A stretch of DNA of 64,000 nt, taken from NCBI RefSeq assembly GCF_007859395.1, contig NZ_VOHD01000003.1:851028-915027 (forward strand), written 5' to 3'. Below the pieces are notes generated by a model. It ran no database searches. It was not told where the DNA came from and was given only the letters and a program-made list of their open reading frames with translations. The first letter of the stretch is position 1. Every line of letters begins with the position of its first letter. Shown here piece by piece: positions 52,281 through 61,087 of this stretch. The position numbers were made by a program, and so were the translations under genes. This DNA comes from Planomicrobium sp. CPCC 101110 (lineage in GTDB: Bacteria; Bacillota; Bacilli; Bacillales_A; Planococcaceae).

Positions 52281-53237
52281 ATGGAAAAAAAGTTTAAAGT
52301 ATTCACATTGGGTGATGCACTCATCACATTCAACCCTTCAGAAACCGGCCCGCTCCGATATGTCTCTTCATTTAGCCGAAAGGTGGGCGGCGCGGAATTG
52401 AACTTTGCCATTGGCTGTGCCCGTTTGGGGATGGAATCAAAATGGGTTAGCCGATTGGGCGGAGACGAATTCGGCCGGGTAATTTATAACTTTGCACGCG
52501 GGGAAGGAATCGATATGTCGGAAGTGAAGATGGTGGAAGGGTACCCCACTTCGTTGAATTTTAAAGAAATCCAAGAAGACGGATCCGGAAAAACCTTCTA
52601 TTATCGCCATCAATCTCCGATTTTAACTATGTGTCCTGAAGACATAACAGATGCGATGTTGGACGGGATAGATTTGGTTCACTTGACAGGGGTTTTCTTG
52701 GCGGTCGATCCAGGCAACCTGGAAATTGTAAAACAAGTGCTGAAAATCGCCCATGAGAAAAAGATCCGGATTTCCTTTGATCCGAATATCCGGCTGAAAC
52801 TGTGGACACTTGAGCAGGCAAAAGCGGCCTATAAAGAAGTATTGCCTTTTGTGGATATTCTTTTGACGGGCCTAGACGAAATAGAACTGATTCACGGAGA
52901 TATTTCCGATCGTGCTTTGGAAAGCTTTGCCGAATCTTTTAGGATCAGCCAGCTTGTCATAAAAGATGGAGGTAATGGCTCCCGCCTGCTTCAAGGGAAC
53001 AGATGGTATTCCAAATCGGCTTTTCAAGTGAACCCGGTCGATACTGTAGGAGCAGGAGACGGATTTGATGCGGGCTATATCTATTCTGTTCTTCACGGCT
53101 ATGCACCGGAAGAGGCACTGGAATTCGCTAATGGAGTTGGAGCCCTTGTAACTACGGTATCCGGGGATAATGAAGGGCTTCCTTATCTGCAAGAAGTCCT
53201 TTCGCTGGTCGGCAAAGAAAAAGTAATCGCGCGATAA
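52281..53237 (+). CDS. kdgK: 2-dehydro-3-deoxygluconate kinase (PfkB family)
   Basis: KdgK phosphorylates KDG to KDPG, the last step before aldol cleavage. The 318-residue product has the substrate-side GDALITFNP and GGAELNFAIGCARLG blocks and the PfkB signature DTVGAGDGFDAGY (from about residue 254), with the catalytic Asp. The second ATG at 52281 is chosen because GAAAGGGA lies at the right distance; the first ATG (52275) abuts it. It heads the second half of the operon; no KDPG aldolase gene (kdgA) is visible in the window. Confidence 0.85.
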   Translation: MEKKFKVFTLGDALITFNPSETGPLRYVSSFSRKVGGAELNFAIGCARLGMESKWVSRLGGDEFGRVIYNFARGEGIDMSEVKMVEGYPTSLNFKEIQEDGSGKTFYYRHQSPILTMCPEDITDAMLDGIDLVHLTGVFLAVDPGNLEIVKQVLKIAHEKKIRISFDPNIRLKLWTLEQAKAAYKEVLPFVDILLTGLDEIELIHGDISDRALESFAESFRISQLVIKDGGNGSRLLQGNRWYSKSAFQVNPVDTVGAGDGFDAGYIYSVLHGYAPEEALEFANGVGALVTTVSGDNEGLPYLQEVLSLVGKEKVIAR

Positions 53238-53292
53238 GACAAGCGTACGGCAAGCATAAATAGAAAAGTGCAAAGCAAAGGAGAAAAAGCTT

Positions 53293-54369
53293 ATGAATAT
53301 GACTTTCCGCTGGTATGGCCAAGGAAATGATACGGTCACGCTTGAACACATCAAGCAAATTCCTGGCGTCAAAGGCATCGTTTGGGCACTTCACGATAAG
53401 CCCGCCGGAGAAGTATGGACGACAGAAGAGATTGGGGCAGAAATCGCTTATATCGAATCCCATGGTTTTCACGCTGATGTAGTAGAAAGTGTCAACGTCC
53501 ATGAGTCGATAAAAATCGGCACTGCAGACCGCCTGCAGTATATCGACAACTATAAACAGACCATACGGAACCTTTCGGAATTTGGCGTAAAGGTGATTTG
53601 TTATAACTTCATGCCGATTTTCGACTGGACAAGAACTGAAATGTTCCATCCGCTTGAAGATGGATCAACTGCTTTGTTCTTCGAAAATGCGAAAGTGGAA
53701 AATGCCGATCCGAAAGAATTGATCCGCACGGTCAGCGAAGCATCCGATTTGACGCTGCCTGGCTGGGAACCGGATAAGCTGGCCCGTATCACGGAATTAT
53801 TCGCCGCTTATGAAGAGGTGAATGAAGCGAAGCTATGGGAGAACCTGGAGTTTTTCTTGAAAGAAATTTTGCCGGTTGCAGAACAATCAGGGATCCAAAT
53901 GGCTATTCATCCTGATGATCCGCCATTTTCGATTTTTGGTCTGCCGCGCATCATTACAGGGGCTGGAAGCTATGAAAAACTGATTGAAATCTCGGATTCC
54001 CCTTCAAACACATTCACTATGTGCACAGGTTCTATGGGGGCAAGCAAGTCGAATGACATGGTGGCAATTGCTGAGAAATACGCAAACCGTTCTCCGTTTG
54101 CCCATATCCGCAATGTGAAGATATACGATAATGGCGATTTCACCGAGACTTCCCATTACACGCAGGATGGTTCGATTGATATTAAGGGTGTGGTAAAGGC
54201 ACTGCAGGCTCAGAAATACGGCGGCTATGTGCGGCCGGATCATGGCCGACATATCTGGGGAGAAGTCTGCCGGCCGGGATATGGGTTATATGATCGTGCT
54301 CTAGGCATTATGTATTTGCTTGGGCTTTGGGATGCTTATGAAACCAAAAGAATGGAAGGTGCCAAATGA
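53293..54369 (+). CDS. uxuA: Mannonate dehydratase
   Basis: UxuA dehydrates D-mannonate to 2-dehydro-3-deoxygluconate using a divalent metal. The 358-residue product is full length, starting MTFRWYGQGND-like. It includes CYNFMPIFDWTRTE, AIHPDDPP, TMCTGSMGA and YVRPDHGRHIWGE, with the metal-binding His and Asp residues. AAAGGAGAAAAAGCTT precedes the ATG. The following uxuB overlaps its stop (ATGA), so the two are coupled, as expected for consecutive pathway steps. Confidence 0.95.
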   Translation: MNMTFRWYGQGNDTVTLEHIKQIPGVKGIVWALHDKPAGEVWTTEEIGAEIAYIESHGFHADVVESVNVHESIKIGTADRLQYIDNYKQTIRNLSEFGVKVICYNFMPIFDWTRTEMFHPLEDGSTALFFENAKVENADPKELIRTVSEASDLTLPGWEPDKLARITELFAAYEEVNEAKLWENLEFFLKEILPVAEQSGIQMAIHPDDPPFSIFGLPRIITGAGSYEKLIEISDSPSNTFTMCTGSMGASKSNDMVAIAEKYANRSPFAHIRNVKIYDNGDFTETSHYTQDGSIDIKGVVKALQAQKYGGYVRPDHGRHIWGEVCRPGYGLYDRALGIMYLLGLWDAYETKRMEGAK

Positions 54370-55202
54370 TTCCGATTCATAAAAATTTAAATGGCCGTGT
54401 AGCTGTGATTACTGGAGGCAGCGGCGTCCTTTGTTCAGAAATGGCCCGTGAGCTGGCTCGGCAAGGCATGAAAGTCGTTATCTTGAACAGAACGGCTGAA
54501 AAAGGGGAAAGCGTTGCCCAAGAAATCAGGGAAGCAGGTGGAGAAGCGATTGCCCTTGCGGCGGATGTATTGAACCGCTCGTCACTTGAAACCGCAAAAT
54601 CCCATATACTTGAAAAATATAGTGGAATCGATTTATTGGTGAACGGGGCTGGTGGCAATCATCCCGATGCCATCACTGGACCCGAGCTCCACGGGGACGG
54701 TGCAGCTGGACCGTCGTTCTTTGACTTGGATGAAAAAGGGTTCTCAACCGTATTTTCAGTTAATTTTACGGGCACTTTTCTGGCATGCCAAGTTTTCGGG
54801 AGTGAATTATTGAAAAGTGCAGCTCCGGCAATCATCAATTTATCTTCGATGAGTTCTTATGCCCCATTGACTAAGGTCGTGGCTTACAGTGCTGCCAAAG
54901 CATCTATTAATAATTTCACACAATGGATGGCTGTCCATTTCGCTGAGACAAACTTACGCATCAATGCAATTGCGCCAGGGTTTTTCCTGACCACACAAAA
55001 CCGGAACTTGCTGCTCGACCAAGAAGGCAACCCGACGGCACGCAGCAATAAGATACTTACAGCTACGCCGATGAAAAAATTCGGGGAGCCCGGCAACCTG
55101 CTCGGCGCGCTTTTATTTTTAGCGGATGAATCGTACTCATCTTTTGTTACGGGCACTACCCTTGCGGTGGATGGCGGCTTTATGGCTTATTCAGGAGTTT
55201 AA
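54366..55202 (+). CDS. uxuB: SDR-type fructuronate reductase (D-mannonate oxidoreductase)
   Basis: The 278-residue short-chain dehydrogenase has the cofactor motif TGGSGVL (about residues 15-22), NGAGGNH, and the catalytic Ser-Tyr-Lys with YSAAKASI. The long loop after NGAGG is typical of the SDR enzymes that reduce D-fructuronate to D-mannonate with NADH. Position decides the call: it overlaps uxuA by four bases, and no long-chain UxuB is present. The exact substrate is inferred. Confidence 0.8.
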   Translation: MIPIHKNLNGRVAVITGGSGVLCSEMARELARQGMKVVILNRTAEKGESVAQEIREAGGEAIALAADVLNRSSLETAKSHILEKYSGIDLLVNGAGGNHPDAITGPELHGDGAAGPSFFDLDEKGFSTVFSVNFTGTFLACQVFGSELLKSAAPAIINLSSMSSYAPLTKVVAYSAAKASINNFTQWMAVHFAETNLRINAIAPGFFLTTQNRNLLLDQEGNPTARSNKILTATPMKKFGEPGNLLGALLFLADESYSSFVTGTTLAVDGGFMAYSGV

Positions 55203-55257
55203 CAAGAGCCTATACTTATGATTTATCACGGAATTCCGTTATTCAGGAGGCGTAGAG

Positions 55258-56016
55258 ATGTTCAATCTAATTGGAAAAGTGGTATGGGTGACAGGAAGCA
55301 GCACAGGAATCGGCAGAGCCATTGCCGTTAAATTCGCGGAATGTGGCGCAAAAGTGGTTGTCCATGGCAATGCGAACAAAGTTGAAGCTGAAAAAACTTT
55401 GAAAGAAGTTTCCAGCAAAGGTGCAGACAGCCTTCTAGTCTTAGGAGACGTAACAGATAGAAGCCAAGTGGACCGGATGGTTGTTGAAATCAAAGAGGAA
55501 TTCGGGCAGATCGATGTTCTGATCAATAATGCGGGAACGATGGTCAAGCGTGCAAAAGTAGAAGAAATTGAACAGGATACATTAGAAAAGATTTTTGCTA
55601 TCAATTTCACTTCTGTTGTTCAAGTCACTCAAGCGGTGCTCCCTCTCATGAAAGACCGGAAAAAGGGGGTTATCGTCAATATGACTTCTATCGCAGCAAG
55701 AAATGGCGGAGGTGGAGGGGCTGTTATCTATGCTGCGGCAAAAGGGGCGGTCAGCACACTGACCCGTGGACTGGCGAAAGAATTAGCTGAGGACGGAATA
55801 CGGGTCAATGGAATCGCGCCCGGAGTAATTGCCACACCTTTTCATGAGCGGTACTCGACACCGGAACTTGTTGAAAAAATGGTAGCGGCTGCTCCTCTTG
55901 GCCGAGCTGGCCAAGCAGAAGAGATTGCAGGAGCGGCACTATACTTAGCATCTGATTTATCAAGCTACGTCACTGGAGAAATCATCGAAATAAATGGCGG
56001 CGTATTAATGGATTAA
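55258..56016 (+). CDS. Short-chain dehydrogenase/reductase, possibly KduD-like
   Basis: The 252-residue SDR has GSSTGIGRAIA (about 14-24), NNAG (about 90), Ser and YAAAKGA for catalysis, and IAPGVIATPF near the substrate pocket. CAGGAGGCG precedes the ATG, 55 bp after uxuB, and a strong terminator follows. It could be a 2-dehydro-3-deoxygluconate 5-dehydrogenase (KduD) dealing with unsaturated uronates, or a second uronate reductase. No KduI isomerase is present to support the first reading. Confidence 0.7.
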   Translation: MFNLIGKVVWVTGSSTGIGRAIAVKFAECGAKVVVHGNANKVEAEKTLKEVSSKGADSLLVLGDVTDRSQVDRMVVEIKEEFGQIDVLINNAGTMVKRAKVEEIEQDTLEKIFAINFTSVVQVTQAVLPLMKDRKKGVIVNMTSIAARNGGGGGAVIYAAAKGAVSTLTRGLAKELAEDGIRVNGIAPGVIATPFHERYSTPELVEKMVAAAPLGRAGQAEEIAGAALYLASDLSSYVTGEIIEINGGVLMD

Positions 56017-56201
56017 AGATCAAACGTTTGAGGTGCTTGCAATGATCATTTGATGGATTGGAACTGCTTTCCTGAAATTACGGATGATAACTTCAGCGCT
56101 GATTATCGGATGTAAAGGCAGTCGCCATTGTTGAATTTCCAATGGCTTGCAGAGATTTTTACAAAATTGCCACAAGCCGCTGAAAAATGGCCAACCAATT
56201 G

Positions 56202-56249
56202 AGACACTCCTCACGAGCCGGGGCACCGGCTCGTGAGGAGTGTCTTTTT
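56202..56249 (+). terminator. Strong rho-independent terminator of the hexuronate operon
   Basis: A 19-bp perfect stem (GACACTCCTCACGAGCCGG and its complement) with a four-base loop, followed by TTTTT. Confidence 0.95.
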
Positions 56250-56275
56250 GTTATAAAGAATAAAAAAGTATTATT

Positions 56276-56307
56276 TTAACCGGTTGTTAACCTACAGAGA
56301 CTAAGAT
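56276..56307 (+). promoter_or_regulatory. PhoP-like direct-repeat promoter (site 2 of 5)
   Basis: TTAACC at 56276 and 56287, and TAAGAT at 56302, 15 bp after the second repeat start. Confidence 0.65.
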
Positions 56308-56467
56308 GGTTCTTAATGAGAGAAAGCATTTTAATGGCACTAAACGGATTGCATGTCCAAAACCAATGAATTGAAAAAGCAGAAGAAGGCTGCGGATTTA
56401 GCGGCAGTACTGGTATTCACTGCTGAAACACTGGCAGTAATATAAAAAAACGAAAGAAGGTAAAGCG

Positions 56468-57370
56468 ATGGAAAAAGGGACATGGTTCAAGAAGTTGTTT
56501 GTCTTGCTGCTTTTCATGTTACTGGTGTTTGGAAATACCGTTCAAGCTGCAGGAAATGGAACAACAGCGGGAAAAGCCAGTACATCAATTGAGCCGGCAG
56601 ATTCAAAAGCGACAGCCGCGGCTATAGCCGTGAAGTCGGTGAAAATGAACAAATCATCGGTCACGCTCCTGAAGGGGAAAACGGTCACATTGTCTGCAAA
56701 AGTCAGTCCAAGCAATGCAACGAACAAAAGCTTGAAATGGAAAAGTTCAAATACAAAAGTGGCGAAAGTCGACAGCAAAGGAAAAGTGACGGCAGTGGGG
56801 GCAGGATCCGCCAAAATCACTGCGGCATCAAGCAACGGCAAGACGGCTGCTGCGGCCATCAAAGTTCCTTACAGCAAAAATTTGAGCGCAGGCACTTGGA
56901 AAGCGGGCACCCATCTGCCGGCAGGGCGCTATAAAATCACGACTAACTCATATGCAGGTAATTTGTTCATCACTATGAAATCGTATGACCGCTATGTAAA
57001 CGAGATTCTTGCCAAGAGTCCAAAAGATGGTGTGACGGCTGTTACCACAGACATCAAAAAAGGCGATAAAATCGAAATCCTGGGTCTCGACAAAGTGCAA
57101 TTCACCCAAGTGGTGTCCCGTGTGAAATCGAATACTTTGCACGCCGGCTACTGGACCGTCGGGAAAGACATAGGCGCCGGAAGATACAAAATCACCACAA
57201 CGGATCGTATGGGGAACCTATTCGTAAGCAGGGGACAATCGCTGCTCGTAAATGAAATTCTTTCCGCAAAAAAGAGCGATTACTCTGTGACGAGCGTAAC
57301 GACCACCCTTAAAAACGGGGATCAAATTCAGCTTTCAGGAATGAATAAGGTGATTTTCAAGAAGCAGTAA
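56468..57370 (+). CDS. Exported Big_2 (bacterial Ig-like) protein with a tandem C-terminal repeat
   Basis: The 300-residue protein has a signal peptide (about 1-27, VQAA) and one Big_2 domain (55-138; VTLLKGKTVTLSAKVSPSNA, KWKSSNTKVAKVDSKGKVTA). Two copies of an 80-residue module follow (about 141-220 and 221-300). Both have W..G..L/I.AGRYKITT, GNLF, VNEIL and a GD.I.L.G...V.F ending. AGAAGGTAAAGCG precedes the ATG. It has a PhoP-like promoter, like the polysaccharide genes, so it is probably a wall-associated binding protein. Domain call is firm, role inferred. Confidence 0.75.
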   Translation: MEKGTWFKKLFVLLLFMLLVFGNTVQAAGNGTTAGKASTSIEPADSKATAAAIAVKSVKMNKSSVTLLKGKTVTLSAKVSPSNATNKSLKWKSSNTKVAKVDSKGKVTAVGAGSAKITAASSNGKTAAAAIKVPYSKNLSAGTWKAGTHLPAGRYKITTNSYAGNLFITMKSYDRYVNEILAKSPKDGVTAVTTDIKKGDKIEILGLDKVQFTQVVSRVKSNTLHAGYWTVGKDIGAGRYKITTTDRMGNLFVSRGQSLLVNEILSAKKSDYSVTSVTTTLKNGDQIQLSGMNKVIFKKQ

Positions 57371-57977
57371 CCGTGCAGGAAAAGGAAGGGGAAATTAGCA
57401 GCCTAATCACACACTTCCGCTAATTGAAACTTATCTCAATCAAATGCTGTTCTTAGAGCCAAGAAAAAATGGAGACCTTATTTGAAGTCAAATTCTTTTC
57501 TGTGCCTATCCAAAAGATTGTTTGATTTTATCGCATAAACCGCTTTTGGCTTGTTGAATGATAAGAGATGAAATCGTAGAAAGATGAAGACATAAAGGGG
57601 AGAGACTGCTGGGGGAATTTATCACCAGCTAAAAGAAAAAAGTCTTCTGCTTGTCTAGCTGGTACATTTTGTTGCCTGTAATTGGATCGTGAGTCTTGAA
57701 CTGTCCAAGGGACTGGACGGAATCATCTCTACCGAACCCGAAGTGCAGGGAGAGACGAACGACCATGCGCAGATAAGTTGCATCTTGTGCACTCGGCAAA
57801 ACTTTGAGGTTGAGTTTGGGGAACGAAATAGAGTCGTAAGCTCTTAGCTTCGATTGATACTGGTAGAGCTTGATTTGAGCATTTGGACAACTGGTCTTTT
57901 CATCCAATTTTCCGTACAATTAACGTTTAAGGGGAAGCGAAAGTGGCTTCCACTCGGATTACTGGATGTGAAATCAA
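57371..57977. other. Long intergenic region, content unclear
   Basis: A minus-strand frame at 57629-57919 (96 codons, TTG start without an RBS) has gene-like residues, but no family was recognised. No terminator with a clear T run is seen after the Big_2 gene. The stretch may contain decayed DNA. Confidence 0.3.
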
Positions 57978-58883
57978 TTGGTCATCATTGAAATATTGAA
58001 TGTCGTTTTGCCGGTATTCCTGCTGATGGGTGTCGGTTTTGTTGTAGGCAAGTGGATGAAGATCGATTCCAAATCGGTTTCCGACTTGTCGATTTATGTA
58101 TTCAGTCCGGCCCTTTTCTTTTATTCGATATCAGCTTCCCAGATGGATATGGGCGATTTTGGGCGGATCGTCCTTTTCGCTTTTTCGTTGTTTCTGATAT
58201 TTGCTTTGTTCATTTACGCTGTCGGAAAGATTTTCAAATGGGATAAAACTTATCAAAACACGCTGATGCTGGCCAGCGGATTTCCGAATGCGGGCAACTA
58301 TGGGCTTCCGATTATCCTTTTTGCATACGGGGAGGAAGGAGTCGCAATCGGCATCATTTACTTGGCGATGCAATCTTTTCTGATGAATTCGGCAGGCGTT
58401 TTTTATGCTTCGAATCATGCGCACGTTCCAAAAAAGGATATTTTCCTGCAGGTCGTCCAGATGCCGGGCGTTATTGCCATTCTCCTGGCGCTGGCACTGA
58501 AAATTGCCGGCATCCCGATTCCAGCGGCGGTCGAGAATGCGACAGGACTGCTTGGCCAGGCCTCGATTCCGACGATGCTGACGCTTCTTGGTGTCACCCT
58601 AGCGTCAATCCGGATCAAGAATGTTCTCAGCTTTATCGGGACGGCTGCCGTATTCAAGTTGATTGCGCTGCCTGCCTTGGCATTTCTTTTGCTCGGGCTG
58701 ATTTATCCGGCGGGTTCGCTTGAGGCGAAAGTGCTGCTCGTTGGCGCCGCTACACCGACTGCCGCGACGACGACCTTGCTCGCCATCAAATTCGGGATGA
58801 ACCCGGATATGGTTTCAAGCGCTATGTTTGTCAGTACAGTTGCAAGCATCGTGACGATTCCATTATTATTATTGATGGTGTAA
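57978..58883 (+). CDS. AEC (auxin efflux carrier) family transporter
   Basis: The 301-residue membrane protein has ten helices and the AEC pattern. PVFLLMGVGFVVGKWMKID opens it, FPNAGNYGLPIILFAYGEEG is the first discontinuous helix, and GAATPTAATTTLLAIKFG is the second crossover. Members move malate, malonate or similar anions. TTG 57978 is the only early start in frame, and the RBS is weak (GGATGTG). It is monocistronic, with a terminator after it. The substrate is unknown. Confidence 0.8.
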   Translation: MVIIEILNVVLPVFLLMGVGFVVGKWMKIDSKSVSDLSIYVFSPALFFYSISASQMDMGDFGRIVLFAFSLFLIFALFIYAVGKIFKWDKTYQNTLMLASGFPNAGNYGLPIILFAYGEEGVAIGIIYLAMQSFLMNSAGVFYASNHAHVPKKDIFLQVVQMPGVIAILLALALKIAGIPIPAAVENATGLLGQASIPTMLTLLGVTLASIRIKNVLSFIGTAAVFKLIALPALAFLLLGLIYPAGSLEAKVLLVGAATPTAATTTLLAIKFGMNPDMVSSAMFVSTVASIVTIPLLLLMV

Positions 58884-58903
58884 GGCATAGCCTCATTCAT
58901 ATA

Positions 58904-58947
58904 GCCGAAGCCAGCAGCCATATCGGTTGCTGGCTTCGGTTTTTTGT
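58904..58947 (+). terminator. Rho-independent terminator
   Basis: CCGAAGCCAGCA and TGCTGGCTTCGG flank a short loop, followed by TTTTTT. Confidence 0.9.
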
Positions 58948-59101
58948 GTATTGGGGTTGATCAAAATAGCAGGAAAGTATAAAAAATGCTTGTTTGATGA
59001 TAGATAGGTATTCATACACTGGTAAAACTATTAAAAGAACCATATAATTCTACCTATTAAACAGGGAAATCTTATGTGAACTGAAACCGGGAGGACTGCA
59101 C

Positions 59102-59749
59102 GTGAACATCATATTAATAGGCGACAGCGGCCACGCGCGGGTTATCGCAGACAACATAACATCAAGCGGCAGCCGAGTAGTTGCCAGGTTGGACGATAAA
59201 TATACCGAACCGTTTAAGGAAGACGGCAGCTGGATGGGTCCGGTATCTGAAGTATATTCCTTGATTGAAAAAGAAGGGGCGAAGGTTGTCATTGCCATCG
59301 GCTCGAATTCGGTAAGAAAAAAAATCGTGGAGCGTCTGGCGCTGGATGTAGAACAATACGCAACCGTCATCCATAAAGATGCAATCGTCTCTCCAAGTGC
59401 AGTGATTGGCAAAGGCACGGTCGTAATGCCGGGCGTGATTGTCAATGCAGCGGCACTGATCGGCAGCCATGTAATATTAAACACTCGTCTTGTAATTGAA
59501 CATGATTGTGTCGTCGGCGATTATGCGCATGTGTCGCCGGGAGCCATGATTACAGGCGGAGTAAAAATCGGGGAAGGTGTCCATATCGGAGCCGGGACGA
59601 CCGTTATTCCGTTGAAGGAGATTGGCCGGTGGAGCGTTGTCGGCGCAGGAGCCGTCGTCATTGACGATATTGAAGAACATTCAACAGCTGTGGGTATACC
59701 GGCAAAGGTTATCAAAACGGCATCAGCATCCGCAAAAGCGGTACAGTAA
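59102..59749 (+). CDS. NeuD/PglD-like sugar O/N-acetyltransferase
   Basis: The 215-residue protein begins with a Rossmann-like binding part (IILIGDSGHARVIAD) and has C-terminal hexapeptide repeats of a left-handed beta helix (residues 95-195; IGKGTVVMPGVIVNAAALIG, IEHDC, PGAMITGGVKIGEGVHIGAGTTV). Such enzymes acetylate amino sugars or sialic-acid-like sugars for surface glycans using acetyl-CoA. GTG 59102 has GGGAGGACTG upstream. It stands alone between terminators but lies among polysaccharide genes. Confidence 0.85.
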   Translation: MNIILIGDSGHARVIADNITSSGSRVVARLDDKYTEPFKEDGSWMGPVSEVYSLIEKEGAKVVIAIGSNSVRKKIVERLALDVEQYATVIHKDAIVSPSAVIGKGTVVMPGVIVNAAALIGSHVILNTRLVIEHDCVVGDYAHVSPGAMITGGVKIGEGVHIGAGTTVIPLKEIGRWSVVGAGAVVIDDIEEHSTAVGIPAKVIKTASASAKAVQ

Positions 59750-59770
59750 GACGCCATAAAAATCAGGAAG

Positions 59771-59815
59771 AAGTCAGTTGATGGGTTATTCAAACTCATG
59801 GGCTGGCTTTTTTAT
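59771..59815 (+). terminator. Rho-independent terminator
   Basis: AAGTCAGTTGATGGG pairs with CTCATGGGCTGGCTT (G-U pairs and one mismatch), followed by TTTTTA. Confidence 0.7.
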
Positions 59816-59863
59816 TGTGCAAAGAAAAGGACTTGCTCAACTAAATTTGAATATTCTAAAATT

Positions 59864-59895
59864 TTAACCCTCATTTAACCTTCATCCATTAGTAT
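59864..59895 (+). promoter_or_regulatory. PhoP-like direct-repeat promoter (site 3 of 5)
   Basis: TTAACC at 59864 and 59875, and TAGTAT at 59890. Confidence 0.7.
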
Positions 59896-59958
59896 GGGTT
59901 GCAACAAGGGACATGACTGGAAAATCCATGGAGTGATTTATTGGGGGAGGAGCAGGCT

Positions 59959-60948
59959 ATGAAAGAAATCTATTTTGATGAAAACTTTGGCCGGCTGCAT
60001 GAAGCGGTGGAAGGCGGAAAGTGTGAAGTATTCGAATACCGCAGTGCTTTAGGCTCGGTCCGGCATATGTATATTAAGAGGGAAATTCCTGCAGACATAG
60101 ACGGAGAGATGTATTACGACCTGGTAACGCCGTTTGCATACGGCGGCCCGGTCATTCAGGATTGCAAAGAAGACGGGGAGTGGGACTTGGTTTATGAATT
60201 TATCCAGGCGTTTGATGCATACTGCAAAGAAAACCGCATCGTCTGTGAACAGGTGCGCTTTCATCCGGTGGCAGAAAATGTGGTGGATTTTATCGGGTGC
60301 TACGAAACGGATTGGATTGGCGATACATACGGAACGAATTTAGAGGCTTTTTCGGATCCGGTCAAAGAAGAGTTTTCGGTCTCCTGCCAAAATGTGATCT
60401 GGCGGGCGCTGGAAGCGGGAGTGGAATACCGTGTCACTGCAAAACCGGATAGCATGGAAAAGTTTGCGGAGTTCTATACTAAGGCGGTGGAAGGAGGAGA
60501 ACCGGACCTCGAATATTTTTTGGAGTGCGGAAATGCATTCAACGAGCAGTTGGTGCTCGTCGAAGCAATATTCAAAGAACAAGTGATCGGCATGAGCTTG
60601 AACTTCTTATCGGCCGGCGTCTTGTATACGCATCTGGGGGTGGTCCATCCGGGTTTTGCTTATTTAAGTCCAGTCCATGTCATGCGCTTTGGCCTTACGC
60701 TTTGGGGGAAAGAAAACGGTGCATCAATGATTCACGATGGCGGATGCATTGTCATGAATGGCGGGATCCATAACGCGGACTCCTTCAAGCGGCAGTTCAG
60801 TAAGCATAGCAGTTTCAAATGGTGCATCGGCCGTCGGATCTGGAACGAGGAGATATACGAAAAGTTGTGCAAGGACATGGAAATCGGGAGCGGGGCTGAC
60901 AGCTTTCCGGCGTATCGTATGAATGAGAGCGGTTCTTGCGCCAGTTGA
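59959..60948 (+). CDS. FemAB/BioF2-like GNAT-fold acyltransferase, paralogue 2
   Basis: The 329-residue paralogue of the protein at 6036-6995 shares FGRLHEA, LVTPFAYGGP, VRFHPV, ALEAGVEYR and LTLWGKE in the same order. The C-terminal acyltransferase half (QLVLVEAIFKEQVIGMSLNF) is retained. ATG 59959 has GGGGGAGGAGC just upstream; the in-frame TTG at 59941 precedes that RBS and is rejected. It is expected to modify a surface glycan or peptidoglycan precursor. It has the same PhoP-like promoter as its paralogue 54 kb away, so the two are probably co-induced. Confidence 0.75.
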   Translation: MKEIYFDENFGRLHEAVEGGKCEVFEYRSALGSVRHMYIKREIPADIDGEMYYDLVTPFAYGGPVIQDCKEDGEWDLVYEFIQAFDAYCKENRIVCEQVRFHPVAENVVDFIGCYETDWIGDTYGTNLEAFSDPVKEEFSVSCQNVIWRALEAGVEYRVTAKPDSMEKFAEFYTKAVEGGEPDLEYFLECGNAFNEQLVLVEAIFKEQVIGMSLNFLSAGVLYTHLGVVHPGFAYLSPVHVMRFGLTLWGKENGASMIHDGGCIVMNGGIHNADSFKRQFSKHSSFKWCIGRRIWNEEIYEKLCKDMEIGSGADSFPAYRMNESGSCAS

Positions 60949-61087
60949 TTCCATATGACTTGGAGAGATTTCTGGAAGAACAGGATGGATGCAGCAGGGT
61001 GGCACTTTCCTGAAAATCGTCTCGGCCGCAAAAATCCAATATATTTTTTCTGGAATTTATAATGTAGAACAAAAGGAGAGAAATGGA

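Larger units (their letters stand above)
56017..56467. other. Terminator and PhoP-like promoter region
   Basis: The terminator of the hexuronate operon (56202-56249) is followed by the PhoP-like repeat promoter (56276-56307). A leader of about 150 bp leads to the Big_2 protein gene. No ORF is supported. Confidence 0.5.

Noticed and set aside
57629..57919. 96-codon minus-strand frame with gene-like residue mix between the Big_2 and AEC genes
   Set aside because: It starts at TTG without a ribosome binding site, has no terminator and no family I recognise. Kept only as a note.
60989..61087. Upstream extension of the DUF2334 deacetylase
   Set aside because: The extension has no RBS and no signal peptide, whereas ATG 61088 has AAAAGGAGAG and the conserved FRFDD follows at once.
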